From: Pseudomonadales bacterium | Lineage (GTDB): Bacteria; Pseudomonadota; Gammaproteobacteria; Pseudomonadales; Pseudohongiellaceae | DNA: 64,000 nucleotides | Direction of reading: 5' to 3' | NCBI GenBank assembly: GCA_023257655.1 | Contig: JALRBQ010000013.1 | Coordinates: forward strand, 124,001-188,000 | Shown: piece after piece, positions 19,076 through 26,199 of the stretch | Layout: every line of letters begins with the position of its first letter | How positions within the stretch are numbered: position 1 is the first letter of the stretch | Position numbers and translations under genes: made by a program | Notes under the pieces: generated by a model | Seen by the model: the letters and a program-made list of their open reading frames with translations, nothing else | What the model was told of the DNA's origin: nothing | Database searches by the model: none

Positions 19076-19672
19076 ATGAAGTTTCCGGTCCGCTTATTCA
19101 CTGCAGCCGCCTGCCTGCTGGTCACGGTCAATGCCGTTGCCGATGAATGGCTGCGCTCTATCCCCGATTTCACGCTCACTGACCAGTTCGGCAAGACGCA
19201 CTCGCTGGAGCAGTACAAGCAGGATGAACTGCTGGTGCTCTACGTTCAGGGCGTCGGTTGCCCGATCGCCCGTATCGCGCTGCCCAACTATCGTGCTGTG
19301 CGTGATGAATATGCGGCCAAGAACATCGACTTCATCATGTTCAATGCCAATATCCAGGACAGCCCGCAGCGCATCGCGAAAGAAGCCGATGAATTTGGCA
19401 TCGATTTCCCGATTCTGAAAGACGAAGGCCAGATGCTGGCCAAGGCTTTAGGCGTTGAGCGCACCGCCGAGGTTTTCATCGTTAATCCGAAGACGCAGGA
19501 AGTGCTGTTCCGCGGCCCGATCAACGACCAGCTCGGTTACGAGACCCAGCGCAACAACGCCAGCCAGCATTATCTGAAGGATGCGCTGGACACGGTGTTG
19601 GCCGGTGGTGTCGTCAACATGGACGACATTCCCGATTCCAAGGGATGTCTCGTAGCGATTTTTGATTCGTGA
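19076..19672 (+). CDS. Secreted redoxin (thioredoxin-fold) domain protein
   Basis: IPDFTLTDQFGKTHSLEQYK ... LVLYVQGVGCPIARIALPNYRAV; start refined to ATG 19076. Confidence 0.8.
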   Translation: MKFPVRLFTAAACLLVTVNAVADEWLRSIPDFTLTDQFGKTHSLEQYKQDELLVLYVQGVGCPIARIALPNYRAVRDEYAAKNIDFIMFNANIQDSPQRIAKEADEFGIDFPILKDEGQMLAKALGVERTAEVFIVNPKTQEVLFRGPINDQLGYETQRNNASQHYLKDALDTVLAGGVVNMDDIPDSKGCLVAIFDS

Positions 19673-19707
19673 TTTGAAGATTGAGTTTGCAGAAATAAAA
19701 CAGAATT

Positions 19708-19733
19708 AAAAAAGGGGCTTAGGCCCCTTTTTT
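19708..19733 (+). terminator. Intrinsic terminator after redoxin gene
   Basis: aaaaaaggggc-ttag-gcccctttttt. Confidence 0.9.
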
Positions 19734-19757
19734 GTCGGCGTCCCCTTAGGTCCTAAT

Positions 19758-20279
19758 TTAATTAGAAGGACTATTTATGCGCGCCCTGATTCTATTCAAA
19801 TTTTGCAGTTCTGAATCGGAAGCTATCTCTAGCAATCTGTCGTCGATAATTTTTACCAATTCAGGGTTCCAGTTAGCTCGATTTTCAGTCCACCATACTT
19901 GTGAATATCGGTTGCCAAAAACATCAGCAACTGCTTCCCCAATCGTTTCTGTTGGATCGTTTTTGAATACGCCCAATTGATACAAAACCAATGTTCGTGC
20001 GAATTGGTCCATGTGAGCATAGATGTAACCTCGCATTTCAAGCATCTCCGAAGTACTGAGATTTTCCGGTTCTTCTATTGCTTTCTGAAGAACCTGAGCA
20101 AAGTTCTCGCTTTGCAAGCTCTGATCAATTTCCATCCATCCATTCTGGTGTTCACTAAACAATGATGCCCTTGCGAGCTCCGAATTTTGATTAATCTGCA
20201 TCCAGACCAGAACCAGACCGGCAACAATCCCTATATTTGCACCTAGTTGAATCCAGCCATTTAATCTATTCCAATCCAT
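19758..20279 (-). CDS. Small membrane-anchored hypothetical protein (paralog family member 1)
   Basis: MDWNRLNGWIQLGANIGIVAGLVLVWMQINQNSELARAS; start refined to ATG downstream of the 113-bp repeat. Confidence 0.75.
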   Translation of the reverse strand: MDWNRLNGWIQLGANIGIVAGLVLVWMQINQNSELARASLFSEHQNGWMEIDQSLQSENFAQVLQKAIEEPENLSTSEMLEMRGYIYAHMDQFARTLVLYQLGVFKNDPTETIGEAVADVFGNRYSQVWWTENRANWNPELVKIIDDRLLEIASDSELQNLNRIRARINSPSN

Positions 20280-20300
20280 TTGATTTTCCTGGGGAACTTT

Positions 20301-20413
20301 AGGGGACACTAATGCCTTGATAACTTAACAATCTCGCTATGACTTTTGAGTGCACTGAGTAATTAGTAACCTCTGCGTGAATTCGTAAAGTTATTAAGTT
20401 ATTAGTGTCCCCT
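20301..20413. repeat. 113-bp element copy A with 13-bp terminal inverted repeats
   Basis: AGGGGACACTAAT ... ATTAGTGTCCCCT perfect TIR; aligns without gaps to copies B and D. Confidence 0.9.
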
Positions 20414-20791
20414 GTTTCCCGCCAGTGCCGCGAGAAGTCCGGCTGCCGCAGCAGTGTTCAGATATTCGCGAAGTTCGCAAATTTTTCCATCACGCACATC
20501 ACCAACAACACACGCTGCCAGATCCAGGTTGCTCCCGTCCGGTAAGACGCCCCGAACCTTGTGCTCCTCGACGAATCCGCTTGGCGTTGCAGACCGTCTG
20601 GTTTCTTCGTAGCGAAAATTATGCACTACTCGAAGGACTGCTCGAGAAAATCCCAGCAGTGACTCAAGATCCATCGGTGGATTGTTGTTTTGTATCGCCT
20701 GAAAGTTCGCAGCACACAGACTACGAACACTTTCATCATCGCCCTTGGTAAAAGCATCGAATAGCGCTTCACATAAATTGATATTATTCAT
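20402..20791 (-). CDS. NTF2/SnoaL-like domain protein (putative)
   Basis: EALFDAFTKGDDESVRSLCAANFQAIQNN ... GSNLDLAACVVGDVRDGKICELREYLNT pattern. Confidence 0.65.
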   Translation of the reverse strand: MNNINLCEALFDAFTKGDDESVRSLCAANFQAIQNNNPPMDLESLLGFSRAVLRVVHNFRYEETRRSATPSGFVEEHKVRGVLPDGSNLDLAACVVGDVRDGKICELREYLNTAAAAGLLAALAGNRGH

Positions 20792-20864
20792 AGGGATTGC
20801 AATATTTTTCCTATACCGTTCTTAACAATAGTCGTGGTTTTTATTTTTGGAACTCTAGAACTCC

Positions 20865-20977
20865 AGGTGACATAAATAACTCAGTAACTTAACAAGCTCG
20901 CTATGACTTACGCGCGCTCTCAATAACGCGCAATCTCTGCATGAATTCCTAAAGTTATTAAGTTATTAGTGTCCCCT
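20865..20977. repeat. 113-bp element copy B
   Basis: aggtgacataaataac...ctctgcatgaattcctaaagttattaagttattagtgtcccct; same length as A and D. Confidence 0.9.
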
Positions 20978-20986
20978 ACTTGCTCT

Positions 20987-21433
20987 TTATGCGGCAGCAA
21001 TGCACTCGATTTCTACGCGACTATCCCCACCCAGACTAATGCCAATGGCGGTGCGGGCTGGCTTGTTCTCAGGAAAGAATTCAGCATAAACCTCGTTCAT
21101 GGAGCTCCACTCAGCCATGTCGACCAGATAGACCGTGCATTTCACAACTCGATCCATTGATGAGCCGAAACGTTCGAGTGCGTCTTGAATCGCTTCAAGT
21201 GCACGTCGTGTTTCGGGTTGCACTCCCGCTTCTCCGGGACCCCCGGTTTTGCCAGCCAGGAAAATCAGTCCGCCATAGCGCACACCTTCGGAGTAAGGTG
21301 CGCGCGAGTTTGGATTCAGATATTCCGGTGCAGCCGACTGTTGAGTTGCTTCGGCGGCTTGTGCGGTGGATGTCTCAGGTTGGCAGGCGAGCAATAGATT
21401 CACGAGAGCGATAACGGCTATGATTCTGAACAT
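20987..21433 (-). CDS. RidA-family protein with lipoprotein signal peptide
   Basis: MFRIIAVIALVNLLLACQPE lipobox; APYSEGVRYGGLIFLAGKTG ... PARTAIGISLGGDSRVEIECIA RidA pattern; start refined. Confidence 0.85.
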   Translation of the reverse strand: MFRIIAVIALVNLLLACQPETSTAQAAEATQQSAAPEYLNPNSRAPYSEGVRYGGLIFLAGKTGGPGEAGVQPETRRALEAIQDALERFGSSMDRVVKCTVYLVDMAEWSSMNEVYAEFFPENKPARTAIGISLGGDSRVEIECIAAA

Positions 21434-21615
21434 GCTATTCCTCCAGGGAAAGTCTCTTAGCGAGAAGAAGTGAAATTGCGAAATACTGGAAACGTCCATA
21501 GCTAACCAGCTTAACCGATAACCCCGCTAATATAGCAGCCTTGATCTGCTAAGCTGTGTTAATTCTCCGAGGTCTCACAGCTTAAACTGTCAGACTCTGG
21601 GTGTCCCCTTATAAC

Positions 21616-22056
21616 CTAGTTCCTTATTAGTTCGATGAACTCCGGATCAAAATTTGCCTGATCTATGCCTAGACTTTCCCACAAAGGGAGAAGGTCCCTG
21701 GCCCCGACAAGGAGGTCTTCAAATGAAGGGTCGTCCAAGAAACCTTGCCTGTATTGATAGTGTTGACCCTGCATTCGATAAACCCTGGCAGTTTCCCAAT
21801 CACGCAGCCGTCGCAGCTCTATGCTAGACAATGAGCTTACACCTTCGCTTTCCAGTTGATCGTAAATGCTTGGAAGATAGTCAGACAAGGCTGCGTTCTG
21901 AAAAGACGCTTCTATCTCAGAAATTCTCGCCTGATAAGTCGCCGCAGCGGTAATTTTATTGGATTGATTTATCTGAATTCCCAGAAAAACCAGACCTAGA
22001 ATCACCCCAAGATTTGCTGCTAAAGACAACCAATCATTTAATTCATTTCTATTCAT
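21616..22056 (-). CDS. Small membrane-anchored hypothetical protein (paralog family member 2)
   Basis: MNRNELNDWLSLAANLGVILGLVFLGIQINQSNKI; same N-terminal motif as 19758..20279; start refined to an internal ATG. Confidence 0.75.
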   Translation of the reverse strand: MNRNELNDWLSLAANLGVILGLVFLGIQINQSNKITAAATYQARISEIEASFQNAALSDYLPSIYDQLESEGVSSLSSIELRRLRDWETARVYRMQGQHYQYRQGFLDDPSFEDLLVGARDLLPLWESLGIDQANFDPEFIELIRN

Positions 22057-22217
22057 GCTTATAAGATCTTGAGGTTGAGACATTCTTGAGTTTGTCTATG
22101 ATCATAATGCCCATCTAAACGAGGCAGTTAGCGCACAACGAGTTCGTTGGGATTAATATTTGGTCTTCCCGACCCCTTTATTTCGCTGTGCTCAGTGCGA
22201 AAAAAAGTAAACTAGAC

Positions 22218-22247
22218 TAAAGTTATTAAGTTATTGGTGTCCCCTAT
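22218..22247. repeat. Half copy (right end only) of the 113-bp element
   Basis: ctaaagttattaagttattggtgtcccct. Confidence 0.75.
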
Positions 22248-22269
22248 CTCTCTTATTTTCCTTCGATTG

Positions 22270-22680
22270 TTATGTAGCCCCATCGGCAGGGCTCGAACTA
22301 CGTTGATAGAAGAAAAATGCTATGCAGCCTAAAAACCCGCCGAATGAAACCAAATTTGTAATTATAGTTAAAACTGGAACGGCCCAGTCAGGATTGGTAC
22401 CGAACCAGATGAGTGATTCTGGATTAGAATCCTTTAGGCTAAGTAGATACAGATACATTCCACTCATATCGTTTCTGATCAGGTTCATGCGGAAAATCAA
22501 CATGATGCAAACGAGTGAGAACAACGATAAAACTAGAACACTAAGTACTCTGTTCAATTTGTCAGCTGCAGCAAAACACATCACCAGAAAGGCAGAAAGA
22601 ACACCTATGTAACCGTACATGAGTTGGTTATAACCACTTATATACCCAAGTAGAAGCTCTGCTGCATCATGTGGGGTCAT
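22270..22680 (-). CDS. Small multi-TM hypothetical protein
   Basis: Three to four hydrophobic segments (YGYIGVLSAFLVMCFAAA, VLSVLVLSLFSLVCIMLIF, VLTIITNLVSFGGFLGCIAFFF). Confidence 0.65.
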   Translation of the reverse strand: MTPHDAAELLLGYISGYNQLMYGYIGVLSAFLVMCFAAADKLNRVLSVLVLSLFSLVCIMLIFRMNLIRNDMSGMYLYLLSLKDSNPESLIWFGTNPDWAVPVLTIITNLVSFGGFLGCIAFFFYQRSSSPADGAT

Positions 22681-22702
22681 GTACTATTTACCTTGGAAAT
22701 TT

Positions 22703-22815
22703 GGGAGACACTAATAACTTATTAAGTTCAGAAGCTCGCTATGACTCTTGGGTACGTTGAATGACTAGTAATCTCTGCATGAATTCCTAAAGTTATTAAG
22801 TTATTAGTGTCCCCT
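22703..22815. repeat. 113-bp element copy D
   Basis: gggagacactaataacttattaag...gttattaagttattagtgtcccct; same length as A and B. Confidence 0.9.
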
Positions 22816-22834
22816 ATTTCTCTGAATAAGTAGC

Positions 22835-23305
22835 CTAGTTTTCGCTGTCTATTTCCTGTATGAGACGATCTATCTCATCACGGAAACTCTGAGAGTATTG
22901 ATATTGTGCCCCTGCCCAGACACGTTGAATTCCAGGCTCACCAAGTTGACGCTTCCATCTGACAAGCCTTGGTTCGAATTCTTCCGCGTCATACAACCCT
23001 TGTTGATACTGGTACCATTCGTTGGATAGGATCGTAAAGTAACTCGTTGCCATCATCAAAAATACAAAATACTCTGGGCCGGGTTCTAATTCGTTCCTTT
23101 AGCCTAATCCAAAGATATTTGCATGTTCAATATCACTTCCAGCAAAGTAGCTCCATGATAATTGCTTTTCCGTCATGCTATCCCTAGTTTAAGATCGAAT
23201 CATTTGGGTATTTTGTTGAATTTCTAAGCCTTAAAAAATTATCCCCAGGATTACACCGATATTTCCGATCACACTTAGCCATTTGTTAAGTAATTCAGCG
23301 TTCAT
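22835..23305 (-). pseudogene. Pseudogene of the small membrane-protein family (paralog 3), three in-frame TAA codons
   Basis: One frame reads MNAELLNKWLSVIGNIGVILGIIF*GLEIQQNTQMIRS*TRDSMTEKQLSWSYFAGSDIEHANIFGLG*RNELEPGPEYFVFLMMATSYFTILSNEWYQYQQGLYDAEEFEPRL... Confidence 0.85.
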
Positions 23306-23396
23306 AACGATCTATCCGGCTGCAGATATTTTTCTAAGAAACATAACGCCCGTAATAATGGGCTCGCTTTAGCGAGTCCTTTGATTGATTTGATGG

Positions 23397-23939
23397 TTAT
23401 TTGTACATTTCTCGCAGTTCGCCAATAGTCAATTCGCATTTACGAATAGCCAAATTCAATCTTTCCTTCTCTTGCGCATCTAAATGTGTGTAGAAATTGT
23501 GGTCAATAGCAAGACGGCGAACTACATTTAAGACATTGAGAATATGGTCTGGGAATCCGCTAATTTCAATACTCCATGAGCCTGGATTGAAATATTCGAA
23601 ATTGTTCCGAAAGGTGTTCTGAATAAGGTTAATTGATTCACGCTCCTCTTCAGACAACTCCAGTGGTCCACGTGCTCCAATTGCTTGCTGACATATCTCA
23701 ATTGCTTCTCCGCAAGTGATGAGCCTAGATTGACCTTTCTTGGTCTTACGGACCACAAACAGATCATCAGTACCCTTCGCTACCTGTATCGCGAATCCAT
23801 AAAGTGCGCCAAAGCACGACATTACAACCCATTTCCAGTCTTCGGGATTGCACTTTGCTCTGTCGAGAAAAATTGCAACTTTTTCAAGATTATCTAACGC
23901 ATTAGTTTCCGTATTAAAACGAGCCCATCTCTCAGTCAT
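23397..23939 (-). CDS. Hypothetical helical protein, possibly HEPN-like
   Basis: NALDNLEKVAIFLDRAKCNPEDWKWVVMSCFGALYGFAIQVAKGTD ... IQNTFRNNFEYFNPGSWSIEISG. Confidence 0.7.
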   Translation of the reverse strand: MTERWARFNTETNALDNLEKVAIFLDRAKCNPEDWKWVVMSCFGALYGFAIQVAKGTDDLFVVRKTKKGQSRLITCGEAIEICQQAIGARGPLELSEEERESINLIQNTFRNNFEYFNPGSWSIEISGFPDHILNVLNVVRRLAIDHNFYTHLDAQEKERLNLAIRKCELTIGELREMYK

Positions 23940-24286
23940 TCACGATGTGCCTCTGTACACATAATATCTGTATAAAGTGCATGCGCACATTGAATTTCGT
24001 GGTAGGTCAGTTTATTCCTCAACCCGCTAATTTGGCAACAGAACGGTTTCCGGCCGAGACGCTTCGATCCTGCATACCAGGTGTCCTATTAAAACCCAAT
24101 AGCAGGTTTCCTCTAATGCCTCGCTGACACATCAGAAAGAAGCGATAAATCAATTGGATATTGCAGGGATACTGAGAGAATGAGCCTTCAATAACTTGAT
24201 GAATCTGAATGACCACAACAGAACCGCTTGATAAGGGCCACGTTGCCTAAACGTGCGGTTTTAAAAGAGATGAGCAAAAACGAAAA

Positions 24287-24318
24287 CCGGGCAATGAGCC
24301 GCAAAGCCCATTGCCCGG
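24287..24318 (-). terminator. Intrinsic terminator of the fpr-like gene
   Basis: CCGGGCAATG-12 nt-CATTGCCCGG, followed on the minus strand by TTTTCGTTTTTG. Confidence 0.8.
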
Positions 24319-24365
24319 ATGTGGAATTACGATTAAAAGCCAGTCAGACGCCGGCTCGAAGTGTC

Positions 24366-25136
24366 CTACTCGACAAACGCCCGCTCAATCACGTAATGCC
24401 CCTTGATCCCATGCCGTGACTCTTCAAACCCCCAACCATTGAGGATGTTACAGGTGTCTTTCAGCATGCTCGGGCTGCCGCAGATCATGAAGCGGTCGTG
24501 CTCGGGGTTGGCTTGTGCCAGGCCGACGTCGCTGAACAGCTTGCCGGAGGCCATGAGGTCGGTCAGACGGCCCATGGTGGGGTAGTCTTCGCGGGTGACT
24601 GAGGGGTAGTACACCAGCTTCTCGCGCACTTCGTCGCCAAAGAATTCATTCTGCGGCAGTTGCTCGGTGATCAGCTTCTGGTACGCCAGTTCTGATTTGT
24701 AGCGCACGCCGTGGGTGAGGATGATGCGGTCGAATTTTTCGTAGACCTCGGGATCCTGGATGATGCTGATGAACGGCGCCAGACCGGTGCCGGTGCTGAT
24801 CAGGTACAGGTTGCGGCCTTCCAGCAGGTGATCGACGACCAGGGTGCCGGTGGGCTTGCTGCTGACCAGCACTTCGTCGCCCACCTTGATGTTCTGAAGG
24901 CGTGAGGTCAGGGCGCCGTCGGCGACCTTGATGCTGAGGAATTCCAGGCCTTCCTCGTAGTTCGGGCTGGCGATGCTGTAGGCGCGCAGCAGCGGCTTGC
25001 CGTCCACCGGCAGGCCCAGCATCACGAAGTGGCCGTTTTCGAAACGCAGGCTGCGGTCGCGGGTGGTCTTGAAGCTGAACAGGGACTCGTTCCAGTGATG
25101 GACTTCGGTAACGCTCTGGGTCGAAATGCTGGCCAT
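24366..25136 (-). CDS. fpr: Ferredoxin--NADP reductase
   Basis: LRAYSIASPNYEEGLEFLSIKV, LISTGTGLAPFISIIQDP, CGSPSMLKDTCNILNGWGFEESRHGIKGHYVIERAFVE C-terminus. Confidence 0.93.
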   Translation of the reverse strand: MASISTQSVTEVHHWNESLFSFKTTRDRSLRFENGHFVMLGLPVDGKPLLRAYSIASPNYEEGLEFLSIKVADGALTSRLQNIKVGDEVLVSSKPTGTLVVDHLLEGRNLYLISTGTGLAPFISIIQDPEVYEKFDRIILTHGVRYKSELAYQKLITEQLPQNEFFGDEVREKLVYYPSVTREDYPTMGRLTDLMASGKLFSDVGLAQANPEHDRFMICGSPSMLKDTCNILNGWGFEESRHGIKGHYVIERAFVE

Positions 25137-25245
25137 GGGTCTGGACTCCGGTAATACCTGAAAATACTGATTGCGCGGAGTCTAGGGCTTGCCTACTATA
25201 TCTGTAAAATTGATTATTTAGCTATATCTTATCTATTTTTTAACT

Positions 25246-26199
25246 ATGTACTTCACCCTGAAACAGCTCCAGGTCTTCCTCGCCGTGGCCAATCACGAGA
25301 ACGTGAGCCGTGCCGCCCAGGAGTTGGCCATGTCGCAATCCGCGGCCAGCGCGGCGCTGAAGGAACTGGAGCAGCGCTTCGATGTGACCCTGTTCGACCG
25401 CATTGGCAAGCGCCTGCAATTGAACGAGCAGGGCTCGGCCCTGCGACCCCGGGCCGCCGCCCTGCTGTCACAGGCCGAAGAGCTGGAGGAGAATCTGACC
25501 CGCCACAGCGACATCGGCGAGATTACGGTGGGGGCCACGCTCACGATCGGCAACTACCTCGCTATTGGCATCATGGCCGGCTTCATGAACGAACACCCGT
25601 CGGCTCGGGTCGAGCTGACGGTGGAGAACACGGCGGCCATCGCCGCGCGGGTGCGCAACTTCGAGATCGACATCGGTTTGATTGAAGGGGAGTTGCAGGA
25701 ACCCGACCTTGAGGTACGCTATTGGCGCGATGACGAGCTCGCCCTGTTCTGTGCGCCGGAGCATCCTCTGGCGCAGAAGCGGGTGCTGACTGACGAGGAT
25801 CTGCTCGCCGCGCGCTGGATCGTACGTGAACAGGGTTCCGGCACCCGCCAGGCCTTCGATCGCGGCATGAGTGGTATCCTGCCCAACATCGATCTGCGCC
25901 TGCAGTTGCAACACACTGAGGGCATCAAGCGCGCAGTGGAGGCGGGTCTCGGGATCGGCTGCCTGTCGAAGATCACGTTGCAGGAAGCATTTCAGCGTGG
26001 CTCACTGGTGCCGCTGAGCGCACCCCATCGCACCTGGACCCGGAAGTTTTATTTTATTTTGCACCGACAGAAATTCCTCAGCACGGGAATCAAGAGTTGG
26101 ATTGAACATTGCCTGCGCTCTGGTATCAGATCAGATAGCAGCCCGGATAAGCGCCCCGATAGCCGCCCTGATAACAACCTCGAGAACAAAAACCCGTGA
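25246..26199 (+). CDS. LysR family transcriptional regulator, divergent from fpr
   Basis: MYFTLKQLQVFLAVANHENVSRAAQELAMSQSAASAALKELEQRF HTH. Confidence 0.93.
   Translation: MYFTLKQLQVFLAVANHENVSRAAQELAMSQSAASAALKELEQRFDVTLFDRIGKRLQLNEQGSALRPRAAALLSQAEELEENLTRHSDIGEITVGATLTIGNYLAIGIMAGFMNEHPSARVELTVENTAAIAARVRNFEIDIGLIEGELQEPDLEVRYWRDDELALFCAPEHPLAQKRVLTDEDLLAARWIVREQGSGTRQAFDRGMSGILPNIDLRLQLQHTEGIKRAVEAGLGIGCLSKITLQEAFQRGSLVPLSAPHRTWTRKFYFILHRQKFLSTGIKSWIEHCLRSGIRSDSSPDKRPDSRPDNNLENKNP
26133..26192. repeat. 12-bp in-frame tandem repeat in LysR C-terminal tail
   Basis: agatagcagccc/ggataagcgccc/cgatagccgccc/tgataacaacct/cgagaacaaaaa; protein ...SDSSPDKRPDSRPDNNLENKNP. Confidence 0.75.

Noticed and set aside
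20301-22815. 113-bp repeats as canonical integron attC sites
   Set aside because: The ends read GTTATTA/TAATAAC rather than GTTRRRY/RYYYAAC, and no integrase is present in the window; kept only as a hypothesis about a cassette-like array.
20301-22815. CRISPR array
   Set aside because: Only three full copies, 113 bp long, separated by whole genes of different length; no spacer regularity and no cas genes.
22835-23059. 74-aa ORF as a stand-alone gene
   Set aside because: It is the in-frame C-terminal part of a longer homologous frame interrupted by TAA codons, with no clear ribosome-binding site at MMMATSY.
22835-23305. Stop-codon recoding (TAA read as sense) in the paralog
   Set aside because: Intact paralogs and the rest of the window use TAA as a normal stop; point-mutation decay is simpler.
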